Notes: generated from the letters alone by a model not told the origin. A DNA stretch of 64,000 bases from [Candidatus Thermochlorobacteriaceae] bacterium GBChlB (GCA_000724175.1 JPGV01000009.1:56340-120339); one strand, 5' to 3'; counted from the first letter of the stretch, positions 1-8,684 are shown. Translations and numbers: made by a program.

Positions 1-2
1 CT

Positions 3-407
3 GTGTTGCTCGTTTTTACACGCATCTTTACCGATAAAATTTTTTGTCCGTTATGCTATCCGCATTTACTTGGGCTGCGAGCCGACACAGAAAATTTTAG
101 AGCGCGCGGCGCTGAAATCGTTCTGGTCAATTCCACTTCAATTGAGATGACACGGCAAATCGTGCAAGAGCAGGGATTTACATTTCCAACGCTCAGCGAT
201 GCGGAGTGGCGTGTGTTTGGACTTTACCGTCTCGGTGCTGCGCTTGGCGCGCCGCTGCCCGCGCAGTTTTTACTCGACCGAAACGGCATTGTTCGATTTA
301 AGTATGTGGCGGGCACCGACCTCTCCAATCAACTGCCATTTCATCCTGAAAATGCACAGATGCTTGCACTGATTGATGCACTCAACCAAGACAACACCGC
401 GCCGTAA
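3..407 (+). CDS. Peroxiredoxin-like (AhpC/TSA) protein, 5' end outside window
   Basis: The visible 134 residues read like the C-terminal three quarters of a thioredoxin-fold peroxiredoxin-like protein. A beta strand (LLVFTRIF) is followed by a CPLC pair, a helix, a strand (EIVLVNST), the FPTLSDAEW stretch typical of AhpC/TSA proteins, and a late strand with FLLDRNGIVRFKY. Such proteins reduce peroxides or act as thiol oxidoreductases in the cytoplasm. The reading frame is open to the left edge and the GTG at position 3 is probably internal, so the true start lies upstream and is not seen. The gene is followed 67 bp later by bchG on the same strand. The family call rests on fold-like motifs; whether the enzyme is a peroxidase or another redoxin cannot be decided from this piece. 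Confidence 0.65.
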   Translation: MLLVFTRIFTDKIFCPLCYPHLLGLRADTENFRARGAEIVLVNSTSIEMTRQIVQEQGFTFPTLSDAEWRVFGLYRLGAALGAPLPAQFLLDRNGIVRFKYVAGTDLSNQLPFHPENAQMLALIDALNQDNTAP

Positions 408-474
408 CTCACATCACACCAGCCTGAATATGCCAAAGCAGTGTAGAATGTTTTTTAATTTGTTCGTGTAAGCT

Positions 475-1485
475 ATGCCAGACATACCCAATGATTCATC
501 GCCCACCAATGCGCCTAAGTCCAAACGTTTGGAGGCGTTGAACGATGCAACGCTCGAGGCGCGTCTGGCAAACACATCGGGCATTCGAAAAGACAAAGGC
601 GACACGCCGACCTTCAAGCCGACCAAGTTTGAACTGCTGATAAAGTTTTTAAAGCCAATCACATGGGTGCCCGTGATTTGGAGTTTTGTCTGCGGCGCAG
701 CCGCCAGTGGCAACTTCGGCTGGTCAAATCTGGGCGACCTCGTCTTTTGGCTCGGCATCTTGCTAACCGGGCCGCTTGCAACAGGCGTATGCCAAATGTT
801 GAATGATTACTTCGACCGAGACCTCGATGGCATCAACGAACCGACACGTCCAATTCCAGCAGGCGACATCTCACTACGCGATGCAACCATTCTCATTTCA
901 ATTTGGTCTTTGCTTACCGTCGCCGTTGCGTCCTTGATTCACCCGTTTGTCGTCATGCATGTGATTCTCGGCATTATTAACGCGCATCTCTATAGCGCAA
1001 ACCCGATTAAACTCAAAAAGCGGTTGTGGTGGGGGAATATCATTGTGGCGTTTTCTTACCTCGTTTATCCGTGGCTCTCGGGCGAAGTTACCTATCGCGG
1101 GGAGATTACAACAGGCTCAATCGTGATTGCGCTTTGTTACGCCCTTGCCAGCACAGGGACAATGACCGTGAACGACTTTAAATCCATTGAAGGCGACGAG
1201 CACGTCGGGATTCGGACGTTGCCTGTCGTCTATGGCGAAACACGTGCCGCCGTGATTGCTGCGCTGCTTATCAACATCGGGCAGATTGCCGCCGCGCTCT
1301 ATATGCTCTGGCTTGGCAAATGGGCGAATGCCGCGCTCGCGGGCGCGTTTGTCGTGCCGCAAATTTTTCTACAACGTAAGCTCATTGAATCGCCACGCAC
1401 CAGAGATGTGTGGTATAACGCCCTCGCTCAAAATTTTCTTGTCGCAGGCATGATGGTCTGCGCGCTGGGACTGAACCGCCCGTAA
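475..1485 (+). CDS. bchG: Bacteriochlorophyll a synthase (geranylgeranyl/phytyl transferase)
   Basis: This UbiA-superfamily membrane prenyltransferase esterifies bacteriochlorophyllide with a C20 alcohol, the last step of bacteriochlorophyll synthesis, in the cytoplasmic membrane. The 336 residues show the first Asp-rich prenyl-diphosphate site at about 110-118 (NDYFDRDLD), followed by NEPTRPIPAG, and a second one at about 233-241 (NDFKSIEGD). About eight to nine hydrophobic segments are visible. The start LIKFLKPITWVPVIWSF is very like green sulfur bacterial BchG. The roughly 50-residue polar N-terminal extension is longer than in purple bacteria. It leads a tight same-strand cluster with a SafE-type permease 20 bp downstream and then a PuhE-like gene, which points to a phototrophic host. 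A chlorophyll a synthase (ChlG) is the nearest alternative. Confidence 0.92.
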   Translation: MPDIPNDSSPTNAPKSKRLEALNDATLEARLANTSGIRKDKGDTPTFKPTKFELLIKFLKPITWVPVIWSFVCGAAASGNFGWSNLGDLVFWLGILLTGPLATGVCQMLNDYFDRDLDGINEPTRPIPAGDISLRDATILISIWSLLTVAVASLIHPFVVMHVILGIINAHLYSANPIKLKKRLWWGNIIVAFSYLVYPWLSGEVTYRGEITTGSIVIALCYALASTGTMTVNDFKSIEGDEHVGIRTLPVVYGETRAAVIAALLINIGQIAAALYMLWLGKWANAALAGAFVVPQIFLQRKLIESPRTRDVWYNALAQNFLVAGMMVCALGLNRP

Positions 1486-1505
1486 AAAATAACATCGTTC
1501 AAACT

Positions 1506-2279
1506 TTGGAACTCATCGTCATTGCGCTGGTCTCGTTTGTGGCGTCGGGTTTAACGCTCTTTTCGGGCTTCGGGCTTGGCACTATCCTAACGCCCGTGTT
1601 TGCGCTATTTTTTCCCGTCGATGTTGCGATTGCGCTCACGGCAGTTGTACATCTCGCCAATAATTTTTTCAAACTGGTGTTGCTCGGAAAATTCGCCGAT
1701 AAGGACGTCGTCGTGCGTTTCGGCGTTCCTGCAATTTTGTCGGCGATGGCGGGCGCATGGCTTTTAAATCAACTCACGACGCTGCCCGCGCTGCTCTCTT
1801 ACCATGCCTTTGGAAAACAATTTGTCGTAACGCCTGTCAAATTTTTCATTGCGCTCTTGATGCTGCTCTTTGCATGGGTTGAATTTTCATCGCTCGCCGA
1901 AAAAGTTACGGTTGATAAAAAATACTTGCCGCTTGGCGGCGTGTTGTCAGGATTTTTCGGCGGCTTGTCGGGCAATCAGGGCGCGCTGCGCAGCGCGTTT
2001 TTAATTCGATGCAACCTTGAAAAACAGGCATTCATTGCCACTGGCGTTTTGATTGCGTGCTTGATTGACATCTCGCGCCTTCTCTTTTATCGAGAGCGCT
2101 TTACCTATGCGCTTGTCTCGGAAAATTTATGGACGCTCGTGGCGGCGATACTTGCTGCATTTCTTGGCGTCTTCATTGGGGCAAGGCTGGTTGAGAAAAT
2201 TACCATGAAAGCTGTTCAAGTGGCGGTTGCCGTTGGTCTTGTCATTATCGCTTTGCTCTTGGGAAGCGGCGCAATTTGA
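1506..2279 (+). CDS. TauE/SafE-family membrane permease
   Basis: The 257-residue, strongly hydrophobic protein has about seven to eight membrane segments. It carries a glycine-rich N-terminal half (SGLTLFSGFGLGTILTPVF) and the repeated motif around GGVLSGFFGGLSGNQGALRSAFL that marks the TauE/SafE family of sulfite, sulfoacetate or other anion exporters. The start is a TTG 20 bp after the bchG stop; no ATG lies near it in frame and no good ribosome site is seen, so translation may depend on bchG. Its substrate is unknown. Its place between bchG and a PuhE-like gene suggests co-expression with pigment assembly, but nothing in the sequence ties its transport activity to pigments. Confidence 0.8.
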   Translation: MELIVIALVSFVASGLTLFSGFGLGTILTPVFALFFPVDVAIALTAVVHLANNFFKLVLLGKFADKDVVVRFGVPAILSAMAGAWLLNQLTTLPALLSYHAFGKQFVVTPVKFFIALLMLLFAWVEFSSLAEKVTVDKKYLPLGGVLSGFFGGLSGNQGALRSAFLIRCNLEKQAFIATGVLIACLIDISRLLFYRERFTYALVSENLWTLVAAILAAFLGVFIGARLVEKITMKAVQVAVAVGLVIIALLLGSGAI

Positions 2280-2330
2280 CTTAACTTGCTTTTAGCACAG
2301 CGTTGCTTGTTCAACGCGAAACATTATGGA

Positions 2331-2336
2331 AAGGAG
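2331..2336 (+). promoter_or_regulatory. Ribosome binding site of the PuhE-like gene
   Basis: AAGGAG lies six bases before the ATG at 2343. The frame is open further upstream to 2286, but this strong site fixes the start at 2343. Confidence 0.75.
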
Positions 2337-2342
2337 AACTCT

Positions 2343-3248
2343 ATGTCAGTCGTCAACGCGCCTCGTGAGAACATGCTTGAGCGCACAAATGAACTCTTGC
2401 CGCCGCCGACCATTGCCTCTTCGCGGAACGACGCCCTTGCTGCCGCGCATTTCGGGAAGGCACTTCCTCAAGCGCAACCACAACGGCTGTGGACGCATCT
2501 CATCGGCGGAGCAATTTACTCGCTGGTTTTTTGGTGGCTCTCAACCGCCGCCATTATTTATTTCAATTTTCAACCTGAAACGCGGGCAGTGGTATTTTGG
2601 CTGACCTTCACGCTTGCCTGCGCGGCAATTTACTTGCTCGTTACACATCGCAACGACGCCAGCGTTAGAGGTGCGTATATCACCTTTACGGCGGCAGCAG
2701 TGGTATGGGCGTTCGTGGAAGTAAGTTTCTATACAGGCTATATTGTCGGGCCTCAGGTGCGCCCGCTTTTTACGATTGGACCATCGTGGCAGGCGTTTCA
2801 CCAAGCCGTGCATCGGAGCTTATACCACGAGGTGATGGTTTTGGGCGGCGCAGCAGGAATGATTACGCTGTGGTTCTTCTCAAAAAATAAATTCGGCGTG
2901 CAGACGTTCCTCATCTTTTGGCTGATGCATCAATCGGCGAAGTTGAACATTTTTCTCGGCGTTACCAACACGGGAGGAGAGTTTTTGCCCGATACAGTGT
3001 CGAGCTTGAAGCCGTATATGACCGTCGCCGCGATGAATTGGCTATTTCCGATTTCCGTTACGGTGGCGACCATTGCCGCCTACCAATTGATTTCAAATAC
3101 ATGGCGCGCGGAAGAGACATGGAAAAAGGTCGGACATATTCTCGTGGGCATGATGGCGTTGCTCGCCGTGCTGGAACATTGGATGCTCGTTCTGCCGCTC
3201 GATGGAAGCCTGTGGGATATTGCCGTGCCGCATCTGCGACATCCATGA
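2343..3248 (+). CDS. puhE: PuhE-like photosynthetic complex assembly protein (DUF3623)
   Basis: The 301-residue integral membrane protein has a polar N-terminal stretch of about 60 residues and then about seven hydrophobic segments. The region FLIFWLMHQSAKLNIFLGV followed by TNTGGEFLP is the hallmark of the DUF3623 / putative photosynthetic complex assembly protein 2 family (PuhE), known from puh operons of purple bacteria, where it influences reaction centre or pigment assembly. The ATG at 2343 is chosen because AAGGAG stands at ideal spacing. It follows the SafE-type permease by 63 bp and is last in the bchG cluster. The family assignment is by recognised motif. What it would assemble in an organism expected to use a type 1 reaction centre is inference. 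Confidence 0.75.
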   Translation: MSVVNAPRENMLERTNELLPPPTIASSRNDALAAAHFGKALPQAQPQRLWTHLIGGAIYSLVFWWLSTAAIIYFNFQPETRAVVFWLTFTLACAAIYLLVTHRNDASVRGAYITFTAAAVVWAFVEVSFYTGYIVGPQVRPLFTIGPSWQAFHQAVHRSLYHEVMVLGGAAGMITLWFFSKNKFGVQTFLIFWLMHQSAKLNIFLGVTNTGGEFLPDTVSSLKPYMTVAAMNWLFPISVTVATIAAYQLISNTWRAEETWKKVGHILVGMMALLAVLEHWMLVLPLDGSLWDIAVPHLRHP

Positions 3249-3320
3249 ACATCAAATAGCACCATGTTCATCTTTGTCGTAAGAGCCTAATATCAACAAC
3301 TCTTAACCAACACACCTGAT

Positions 3321-4508
3321 ATGTCAACGCCTAATTATGATAAGTTCAAAGTCATCGTATTGGTTATTTTAGTAGTGGGAGTTTCCCTCGGAATACCAAT
3401 CATTTCGCTTCTCGACCCCACCCTCATTTTTTCAGGGCAGATTCCGAGTTACCATTATTCGGGGCAATTTGGAATTCACATACTTAGTTCTCGCGCGGAA
3501 AAAATTGATGTTGGATTTCGGGGCGACGCGCCGTTTATCTGGATGGCATCGCTGAAAAACGCTATGACCCGCAATTTTAGCGGCCGTCTCGATATCATCA
3601 ACCCGATTGAAAAAAAAAAATTGGTCACTTCGCTTAGCGATGAACAGTTAGGCTCGCCTGGAACTTCTGTGAGGGAGTTGTCGCGCTGTGGCGAGTATTT
3701 CGCCACAGTACACGGAGGCAACTTACAACTTCGAGCCGCAGACGGCGAACTGGTGGAAAACAACGAGACGCTCGCTAAAAAATTTCCCGAACTCGGAGCG
3801 GGCATTGGAAAAGCGGAGAAACCATTCGGCGGAGACAACCATTTTCTCCTGACAACGAAAGACGGCTTTCAATACTGGTATTTCCCGCTACAACAAGTTC
3901 TGCTTACAGAACAGCAGTATCGTGAGAAGGAAAAAAAGGTCTACGCCTACGACGCGCCGATGGACACGACTGATAAAGACTATGAATTGCGGTATATGTG
4001 GGGACTTTCAAAGAAAACCGACGGCGTTAGGCAACAGCTTTACCTGACCGAGAAATACCATCTATCGCTTGCGCCCGATTTCAGGCCAGGATCCTTAGAG
4101 AATCTGTTTAACGATATAGAGCGTTTTGCGCGTGATGCGGAACGCGGCTTGAGCAAGAGCAGACAGAATCAACGTTTAAGAAGCGAGAAATTAGTGATGG
4201 TTGCAGCGGACGTGTTTTTAGACGGAAAAATTCTGGCGTCCGATTCGCGCTACTGCGTTGTCTTACACAGCCAAACCATTGAGCCAGATGCTGATAAAAT
4301 TTTGAGCTGCGTGAACCGCGAGGGGAAGATGTTGTGGCAAATCACTGCACCGAAATTCAAATCGTTGGAGGAAGCCCGCAGCAACGACCTTTCGGGCGTC
4401 ATTGGCAAAAACGCAGTGGCAATTATCAACAATGCATATAGAAACAGAGCGGCGTGTGGGCTTGATATTCAAACAGGCAAGCTATTATGGGAATTTAGCG
4501 CGTTCTGA
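3321..4508 (+). CDS. Unknown membrane-anchored protein with PQQ-like repeat
   Basis: The 395-residue protein has one N-terminal membrane helix (about residues 9-28, VIVLVILVVGVSLGIPIISL) and a large, presumably periplasmic, domain. Pieces of beta-propeller type repeat are visible. One is an ending GLDIQTGKLLWEF, the classic PQQ-like strand. Another is an earlier CVNREGKMLWQITAP. A charged segment around 270-295 (ERFARDAERGLSKSRQNQR) probably forms a helix between blades. No catalytic motif is recognised. It is transcribed away from psd's 3' end, with only 15 bp between the convergent stops, and is probably its own unit. It may be an outer-membrane assembly or stress sensor type propeller, but no function can be given. 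Confidence 0.6.
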   Translation: MSTPNYDKFKVIVLVILVVGVSLGIPIISLLDPTLIFSGQIPSYHYSGQFGIHILSSRAEKIDVGFRGDAPFIWMASLKNAMTRNFSGRLDIINPIEKKKLVTSLSDEQLGSPGTSVRELSRCGEYFATVHGGNLQLRAADGELVENNETLAKKFPELGAGIGKAEKPFGGDNHFLLTTKDGFQYWYFPLQQVLLTEQQYREKEKKVYAYDAPMDTTDKDYELRYMWGLSKKTDGVRQQLYLTEKYHLSLAPDFRPGSLENLFNDIERFARDAERGLSKSRQNQRLRSEKLVMVAADVFLDGKILASDSRYCVVLHSQTIEPDADKILSCVNREGKMLWQITAPKFKSLEEARSNDLSGVIGKNAVAIINNAYRNRAACGLDIQTGKLLWEFSAF

Positions 4509-4523
4509 CTGCAACTTGCATCT

Positions 4524-5162
4524 TCAAAAGGTAGCCAAAATGGTTTCGCCTGCGGTAACATTGTCGCCAAGACGCACATTTATCGTGGCGCTCTTCGGCA
4601 AAAAGACATCCACGCGCGAGCCAAATTTTATCATGCCGAACCGCTCGCCGATTTGAACCTCGTCGTTTGGCTTTAAATCGCACACAATTCGCCGCGCCAC
4701 ATAGCCTGAAATTTGCTTGAAGAACACCTTGACCCTGCCGTTCTCGATGCCGATTTCGGTGCGCTCGTTGCGCTCGCCCGATGCATGGTCAAACGCCGCG
4801 ATGTAGTCTCCTTCAATGTATTTCAGATGCGTTACTTTTCCCGTGAGCGGAATCCGATTGACATGAACATTTATCGGCGACATAAAAATGCTGACCTGCG
4901 TCGCCGAGCCGCCAAAAAAGTGATGCTCGACATCTTGGATTAAAACCACTTTGCCGTCGGCAGGCGACACGACAACGCCGTCTTTCAAGGGCGGTGTGCG
5001 ACTTGGGTCACGGAAAAATTGCAGCGCGAAAAGAACGAGAAAAACGGCAATCGCCAACAGCGGCACGCCAATCGCAGTCGGTAGGAAATGCGCAACCGCA
5101 GCGATGAGAAGCGAAATCAGCGTAACTTTTGCGATGGTCGAGTAGCCGTAGGGCGTTATCAT
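4524..5162 (-). CDS. psd: Phosphatidylserine decarboxylase proenzyme
   Basis: It converts phosphatidylserine to phosphatidylethanolamine at the membrane. The 212-residue protein has two N-terminal hydrophobic segments, then FFRDPSRTPP, the VVSPADGKVV block, the IFMSPINVHVNRIP block and, near the C terminus, KFGSRVD. In that last motif the Gly-Ser bond is the expected self-cleavage site that makes the pyruvoyl group. The size fits the short archaeal/Chlorobi type of enzyme rather than the long E. coli type. The ATG at 5162 (MITPYGYSTIAK) is preferred: the longer frame to 5285 would run into tilS on the other strand, whereas 5162 leaves a 41-bp divergent gap. No pssA is nearby. Confidence 0.88.
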   Translation of the reverse strand: MITPYGYSTIAKVTLISLLIAAVAHFLPTAIGVPLLAIAVFLVLFALQFFRDPSRTPPLKDGVVVSPADGKVVLIQDVEHHFFGGSATQVSIFMSPINVHVNRIPLTGKVTHLKYIEGDYIAAFDHASGERNERTEIGIENGRVKVFFKQISGYVARRIVCDLKPNDEVQIGERFGMIKFGSRVDVFLPKSATINVRLGDNVTAGETILATF

Positions 5163-5203
5163 AGCTTGAGGTTTGTATCTCGAAAACTTGGCGCGAAAAT
5201 ACA

Positions 5204-6175
5204 ATGAACGCGGTTGAGAAAAAATTTTTAGAGCATTGCCAAAAGCGAAAACTCTTTTCAAAAAACGAGCGCGTGCTGATGGCACTCTCTGGCGGCGCGG
5301 ATTCCGTTGCGCTGCTTTGTTTGCTTTCCGCCATTCAGCCCGTTCTGAAACTCACACTGGCCGCCGCCCATTGCAATTTCAGGCTGCGCGGCACGGCAAG
5401 CGACAGCGATGAAACTTTCTGCAAAAAATTATGCGCAAAGCGAAACATCCCACTTTTCTCAACGCGCTTTGAGACGAAACGCATCGCCGCTGAAAGGAAA
5501 ACTTCGCTCGAAGAAACCGCCAGAAATTTACGCTACGCTTACTTTGAGGAAATTGCAGAAACGCACAACTTCACAAAGATTACAACCGCGCATCATGCCG
5601 ACGACAATGTCGAGACGATTCTCTTCAATCTCTCTCGTGGCTCATCCATTCTGGGGCTTTCGGGCATCGCTGAACAACGCGGCAGTATCGTGCGTCCAAT
5701 GCTTTACCTTTCTCGCGCGGATATTTTAGACTATCTGAAATCGAAGCGACAACGCTATCGCACCGACGCCAGCAATTTTTCCGACGACTTTGACCGGAAT
5801 TTTATTCGATTGCGCGTCATTCCCCTTCTTGAAAAGCGGTTCAAGCATAAACTTTCGGCGAACCTTCTTCGGCTTGCGGCAAATGTAACTGAACTTGCAG
5901 CATTTTTAGACGAGCATCTTGAACAACTTGCGCAGAAAAAAACACTCGACCTTGCACAAGGCAGGTTTCAGGTCGCCGACTTGAAATCGCTCACGCCGTT
6001 TGAGCAAAAAGAACTCTTCAAGCGCGCGCTGAAGCGTTTTTCAATTGAGCCAAACGCGACGCTGCTTAGCGACCTTGTGCATTTATTACAGACACAATCG
6101 GGACGGAAAATTGTCGTCAGCCCTGCCCTACAAGTTCACTGGAAAGGCAAAGAAATTCTGTTCGTGAAAATATAG
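5204..6175 (+). CDS. tilS: tRNA(Ile)-lysidine synthase
   Basis: It modifies C34 of the CAU-anticodon isoleucine tRNA to lysidine, using ATP and lysine, in the cytoplasm. The PP-loop SGGADS is at residues 29-34. It is followed by the conserved AAHCNFRLRG, by TTAHHADDNVET and by LSRGSSILGLSGI, which are all signature blocks of TilS. The 323-residue length covers the catalytic domain and the linker helices (roughly 220-300). The C-terminal domains of E. coli TilS are reduced or missing, as in many bacteria. It is divergent from psd and convergent with the cyclase gene, so it is probably a single-gene unit. Confidence 0.93.
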   Translation: MNAVEKKFLEHCQKRKLFSKNERVLMALSGGADSVALLCLLSAIQPVLKLTLAAAHCNFRLRGTASDSDETFCKKLCAKRNIPLFSTRFETKRIAAERKTSLEETARNLRYAYFEEIAETHNFTKITTAHHADDNVETILFNLSRGSSILGLSGIAEQRGSIVRPMLYLSRADILDYLKSKRQRYRTDASNFSDDFDRNFIRLRVIPLLEKRFKHKLSANLLRLAANVTELAAFLDEHLEQLAQKKTLDLAQGRFQVADLKSLTPFEQKELFKRALKRFSIEPNATLLSDLVHLLQTQSGRKIVVSPALQVHWKGKEILFVKI

Positions 6176-6202
6176 ATTGCGTTGAACTTTACTTCTTACC
6201 TT

Positions 6203-7777
6203 CTACGCTCTTTCTTTGCCGCTTGCGAGCGTTTGCGCCGCCCAGCCTGCCCAATTTTGCAGCCAACTCACGCTTCCCGACACGCCTAATTTTTGATACG
6301 CGATTGCAAAAATCTTTGGATATGTTGCGCCAACAGTCAAAATCAGCGTCGTGAAATCAGCAAGCGACATCTCGTCTCGAAACATTGTTTCGCGGTAGCG
6401 CGGCGGCAGTTTATCCAACACTTTCATAATCTCGTTCATCAAATCATTCACAAAATTTGGCTCATCGGTCGCCTTATTGAAGCACATAAATTTCATCAGA
6501 TTCGACATAATCGCCACATTTGGTTCGTAGGCGTTGATGTGTTCCAAGCGCGTTTTATCGAGCGCATTTTGTTCTAATGCAACGGCTAATTGACCCGCTG
6601 TGCGCTCTAAATTCCGCACCATTGACCCAAATCCGCAAAATGTAAGCGGCGAGGACAGCGACGCTGCGTCGCCAAACAATACCACTCGGTCGTCCGCCGT
6701 TACCCGCGTCTTTGAAAATCCTTCATGGTGATATGCTGGTATAATTCCAAAAACAGGTTTATGAATTTTAAACTGCGCCGATGGCTTTTTGTAAGTTGGT
6801 AATTTTTCAAAGTAAGTTTCAAATAAGTTCAACAAACGTTTGTCGTTTTCAGAGTCAATCGCATCGTAGAAGAAAAGGTAGCTTGTAAATTCAGTATTGG
6901 TGGCTGGAAATCCTTCCCAAATCAATTGACGGGCATTGCCGTTGGAAAAATCTGCTGCTTCTGTGCTGGCAAGAATTTCACCGATGTCGTAGTCAATTCC
7001 TTCCAAGCCGCTGGCGAGTGTGCCAACTGTCGGACAGCAGTGTGTTTGCGGGATTCCGTCGTTAAGCTGCATCGCAATCGGAGATAAAACGCCCATTGTA
7101 TCGACCAAAACTTTTGACTTAAAGTAACGTGTTTGCCCGTTTTTTTCCACCTCAACGACAACGCCGTCGTCGAGTTTAAAGCAGCGTTTGAACAGGGTTT
7201 GTCCAAGAATTTTGTTGTGCGGATTTTTCGTGATGCGCTCCAAAGCAAGCCGCAGAATCGCATCGGATTCAATTGCGCAGTCCAGCACGCCGTCAATAAA
7301 TAGTCTTTTGCGCGCGCCTGTTGCGGCGAATTCTACAAAGCCAGTTTTGTAAGTTTTCGTAATGGCTTTCTCCGCCTCTGCCTGCGGAATAAGGTTCATT
7401 TTATCCAGCCGTGCAAGTTCGCGCAGCGAGATATTCCAGTCGCGGTGGGTTTTAGCAGGCGTGTATTTATCGATAACGAGGACGGTTTTTTCGTAGAGTT
7501 TCACAAGTGCTGCGGCGTGCAGAAGTCCCAGCGTTGCGCCCGCATAAATCAGGTCATACGTGCCAGAGATCTCGATGCCTTTTGGCAATTTCGAGCTGTC
7601 CAAAATGACGGTCGGAACATGCGCGCGTCCGATTTGCGACCAATAGTCGTCGATGTCGAGGATGCGTTTTAGCCACTGCTCGCCGCCGTCGATTCTTGAA
7701 AACTGTTCATACACAAGCGGGTGCGTTTGGCGAAGGGTTTCGAGTGTGATATGAGTCGACATATTGGAAATCGTCAT
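6203..7777 (-). CDS. cruA: CruA/CruP-family FAD-dependent lycopene cyclase
   Basis: The family cyclises lycopene ends; in green sulfur bacteria CruA gives gamma-carotene on the way to chlorobactene. The 524-residue protein has an N-terminal helical segment and a dinucleotide-binding start at about 74-100 (YDLIYAGATLGLLHAA followed by VLVIDK), matching the CruA pattern with a GGTLG-like loop instead of the usual GxGxxG. The second flavin motif is VVLFGDAASLSSPLTFCGFG followed by SMVRNLERT, very typical of CruA/CruP. The ATG at 7777 (MTISNM) is chosen; the next in frame is at 7762, and a longer frame to 7876 would overlap the phosphorylase gene. It is last of a minus-strand run amylase-acpS-phosphorylase-cruA. 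CruA and CruP cannot be separated by eye. Confidence 0.72.
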   Translation of the reverse strand: MTISNMSTHITLETLRQTHPLVYEQFSRIDGGEQWLKRILDIDDYWSQIGRAHVPTVILDSSKLPKGIEISGTYDLIYAGATLGLLHAAALVKLYEKTVLVIDKYTPAKTHRDWNISLRELARLDKMNLIPQAEAEKAITKTYKTGFVEFAATGARKRLFIDGVLDCAIESDAILRLALERITKNPHNKILGQTLFKRCFKLDDGVVVEVEKNGQTRYFKSKVLVDTMGVLSPIAMQLNDGIPQTHCCPTVGTLASGLEGIDYDIGEILASTEAADFSNGNARQLIWEGFPATNTEFTSYLFFYDAIDSENDKRLLNLFETYFEKLPTYKKPSAQFKIHKPVFGIIPAYHHEGFSKTRVTADDRVVLFGDAASLSSPLTFCGFGSMVRNLERTAGQLAVALEQNALDKTRLEHINAYEPNVAIMSNLMKFMCFNKATDEPNFVNDLMNEIMKVLDKLPPRYRETMFRDEMSLADFTTLILTVGATYPKIFAIAYQKLGVSGSVSWLQNWAGWAAQTLASGKERA

Positions 7778-7853
7778 CGTCAGGTTGGTAATGATGAAAT
7801 TATATCTCTTCGTAAAACACTGCGCGGTGTTAAACCATTTTGAGCAGATGCAC

Positions 7854-8672
7854 CTATAACGCTTGCACGATGGCACACATCAGCGCAGCGAATTTTTCCT
7901 TCGATGCCTCGGCGACAAGTTGCACGTCCTCGTGCGAGAGTTTTTCATCGGCGAGTCCCGCCGCTTTATTCGTGATGAGCGAAATCGCCGCAACACGCAT
8001 TCCTAACGAGTGCGCGGCGGTTGCTTCAATCACGGTCGACATTCCGACGGCGTCTGCACCCAGTCGCCGCAGCAGTTGCACTTCGGCGCGCGTTTCATAA
8101 CTCGGTCCTAACACGCCTGCATAGACGCCTTCGTGCAGCCCAATGGCATTTTTCAACGCTGTCTTTTTGATGAGCTGGCAAAGTTGGTCGTCATAAAAAG
8201 TTTTTTTTCCAGCAGCGATTGCCATGTGCAGCCGAACATTCATCAAATTCAGGTGATCGGTGATGAGGCACAGGTCTCCTGCGTTGAACGATGGATTAAC
8301 GCCGCCTGCAGCGTTAGTCAGAACAAGGGTTTTCACGCCCAGCGCGTTGAGCAATCGGACGTAAAAGACAATGTCGTCTATCGTGCGTCCTTCATACAGA
8401 TGCACTCTGCCTTTGATTAAAATTACAGGCGAGCCGCCGATGTTCCCGAAAATGAGTTTGCCGTGATGTCCTGCGACGCTTGGTCTTGGAAAGTTTGGAA
8501 TTTCTGCTGCGTCGAGAGTTATGTGAGTTATGATTTTTTCGGCGAAGTTTCCCAAGCCTGACCCCAACACGACAGCCGTAGCGCGTTTATCAACTCTTGT
8601 GCGCGACTCTATGAACTGTGCTGCTTCGTTTAACCTTTCGCTGCCGTCTTTATGAGCGAGGGACTCTGACAT
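7854..8672 (-). CDS. punA: Purine nucleoside phosphorylase (family 2, trimeric type)
   Basis: It cleaves inosine or guanosine with phosphate to base and ribose 1-phosphate in purine salvage. The 272 residues carry VVLGSGLG at about 34-41, the GHHGKLIFG block, the RVHLYEG block, LVLTNAAGGVNPSF and GPSYETRAEVQLLRRLGADAV in two neighbouring segments, and TNKAAGL near the end. All are standard for the PNP/MTAP family 2. It begins 12 bp after acpS and lies upstream of the cyclase gene by 76 bp. A methylthioadenosine phosphorylase is possible, but the Glu in the ETRAE segment and the Asn in the late TNKAAG stretch fit PNP better. Confidence 0.9.
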   Translation of the reverse strand: MSESLAHKDGSERLNEAAQFIESRTRVDKRATAVVLGSGLGNFAEKIITHITLDAAEIPNFPRPSVAGHHGKLIFGNIGGSPVILIKGRVHLYEGRTIDDIVFYVRLLNALGVKTLVLTNAAGGVNPSFNAGDLCLITDHLNLMNVRLHMAIAAGKKTFYDDQLCQLIKKTALKNAIGLHEGVYAGVLGPSYETRAEVQLLRRLGADAVGMSTVIEATAAHSLGMRVAAISLITNKAAGLADEKLSHEDVQLVAEASKEKFAALMCAIVQAL

Positions 8673-8684
8673 AGTTCAACCTGT

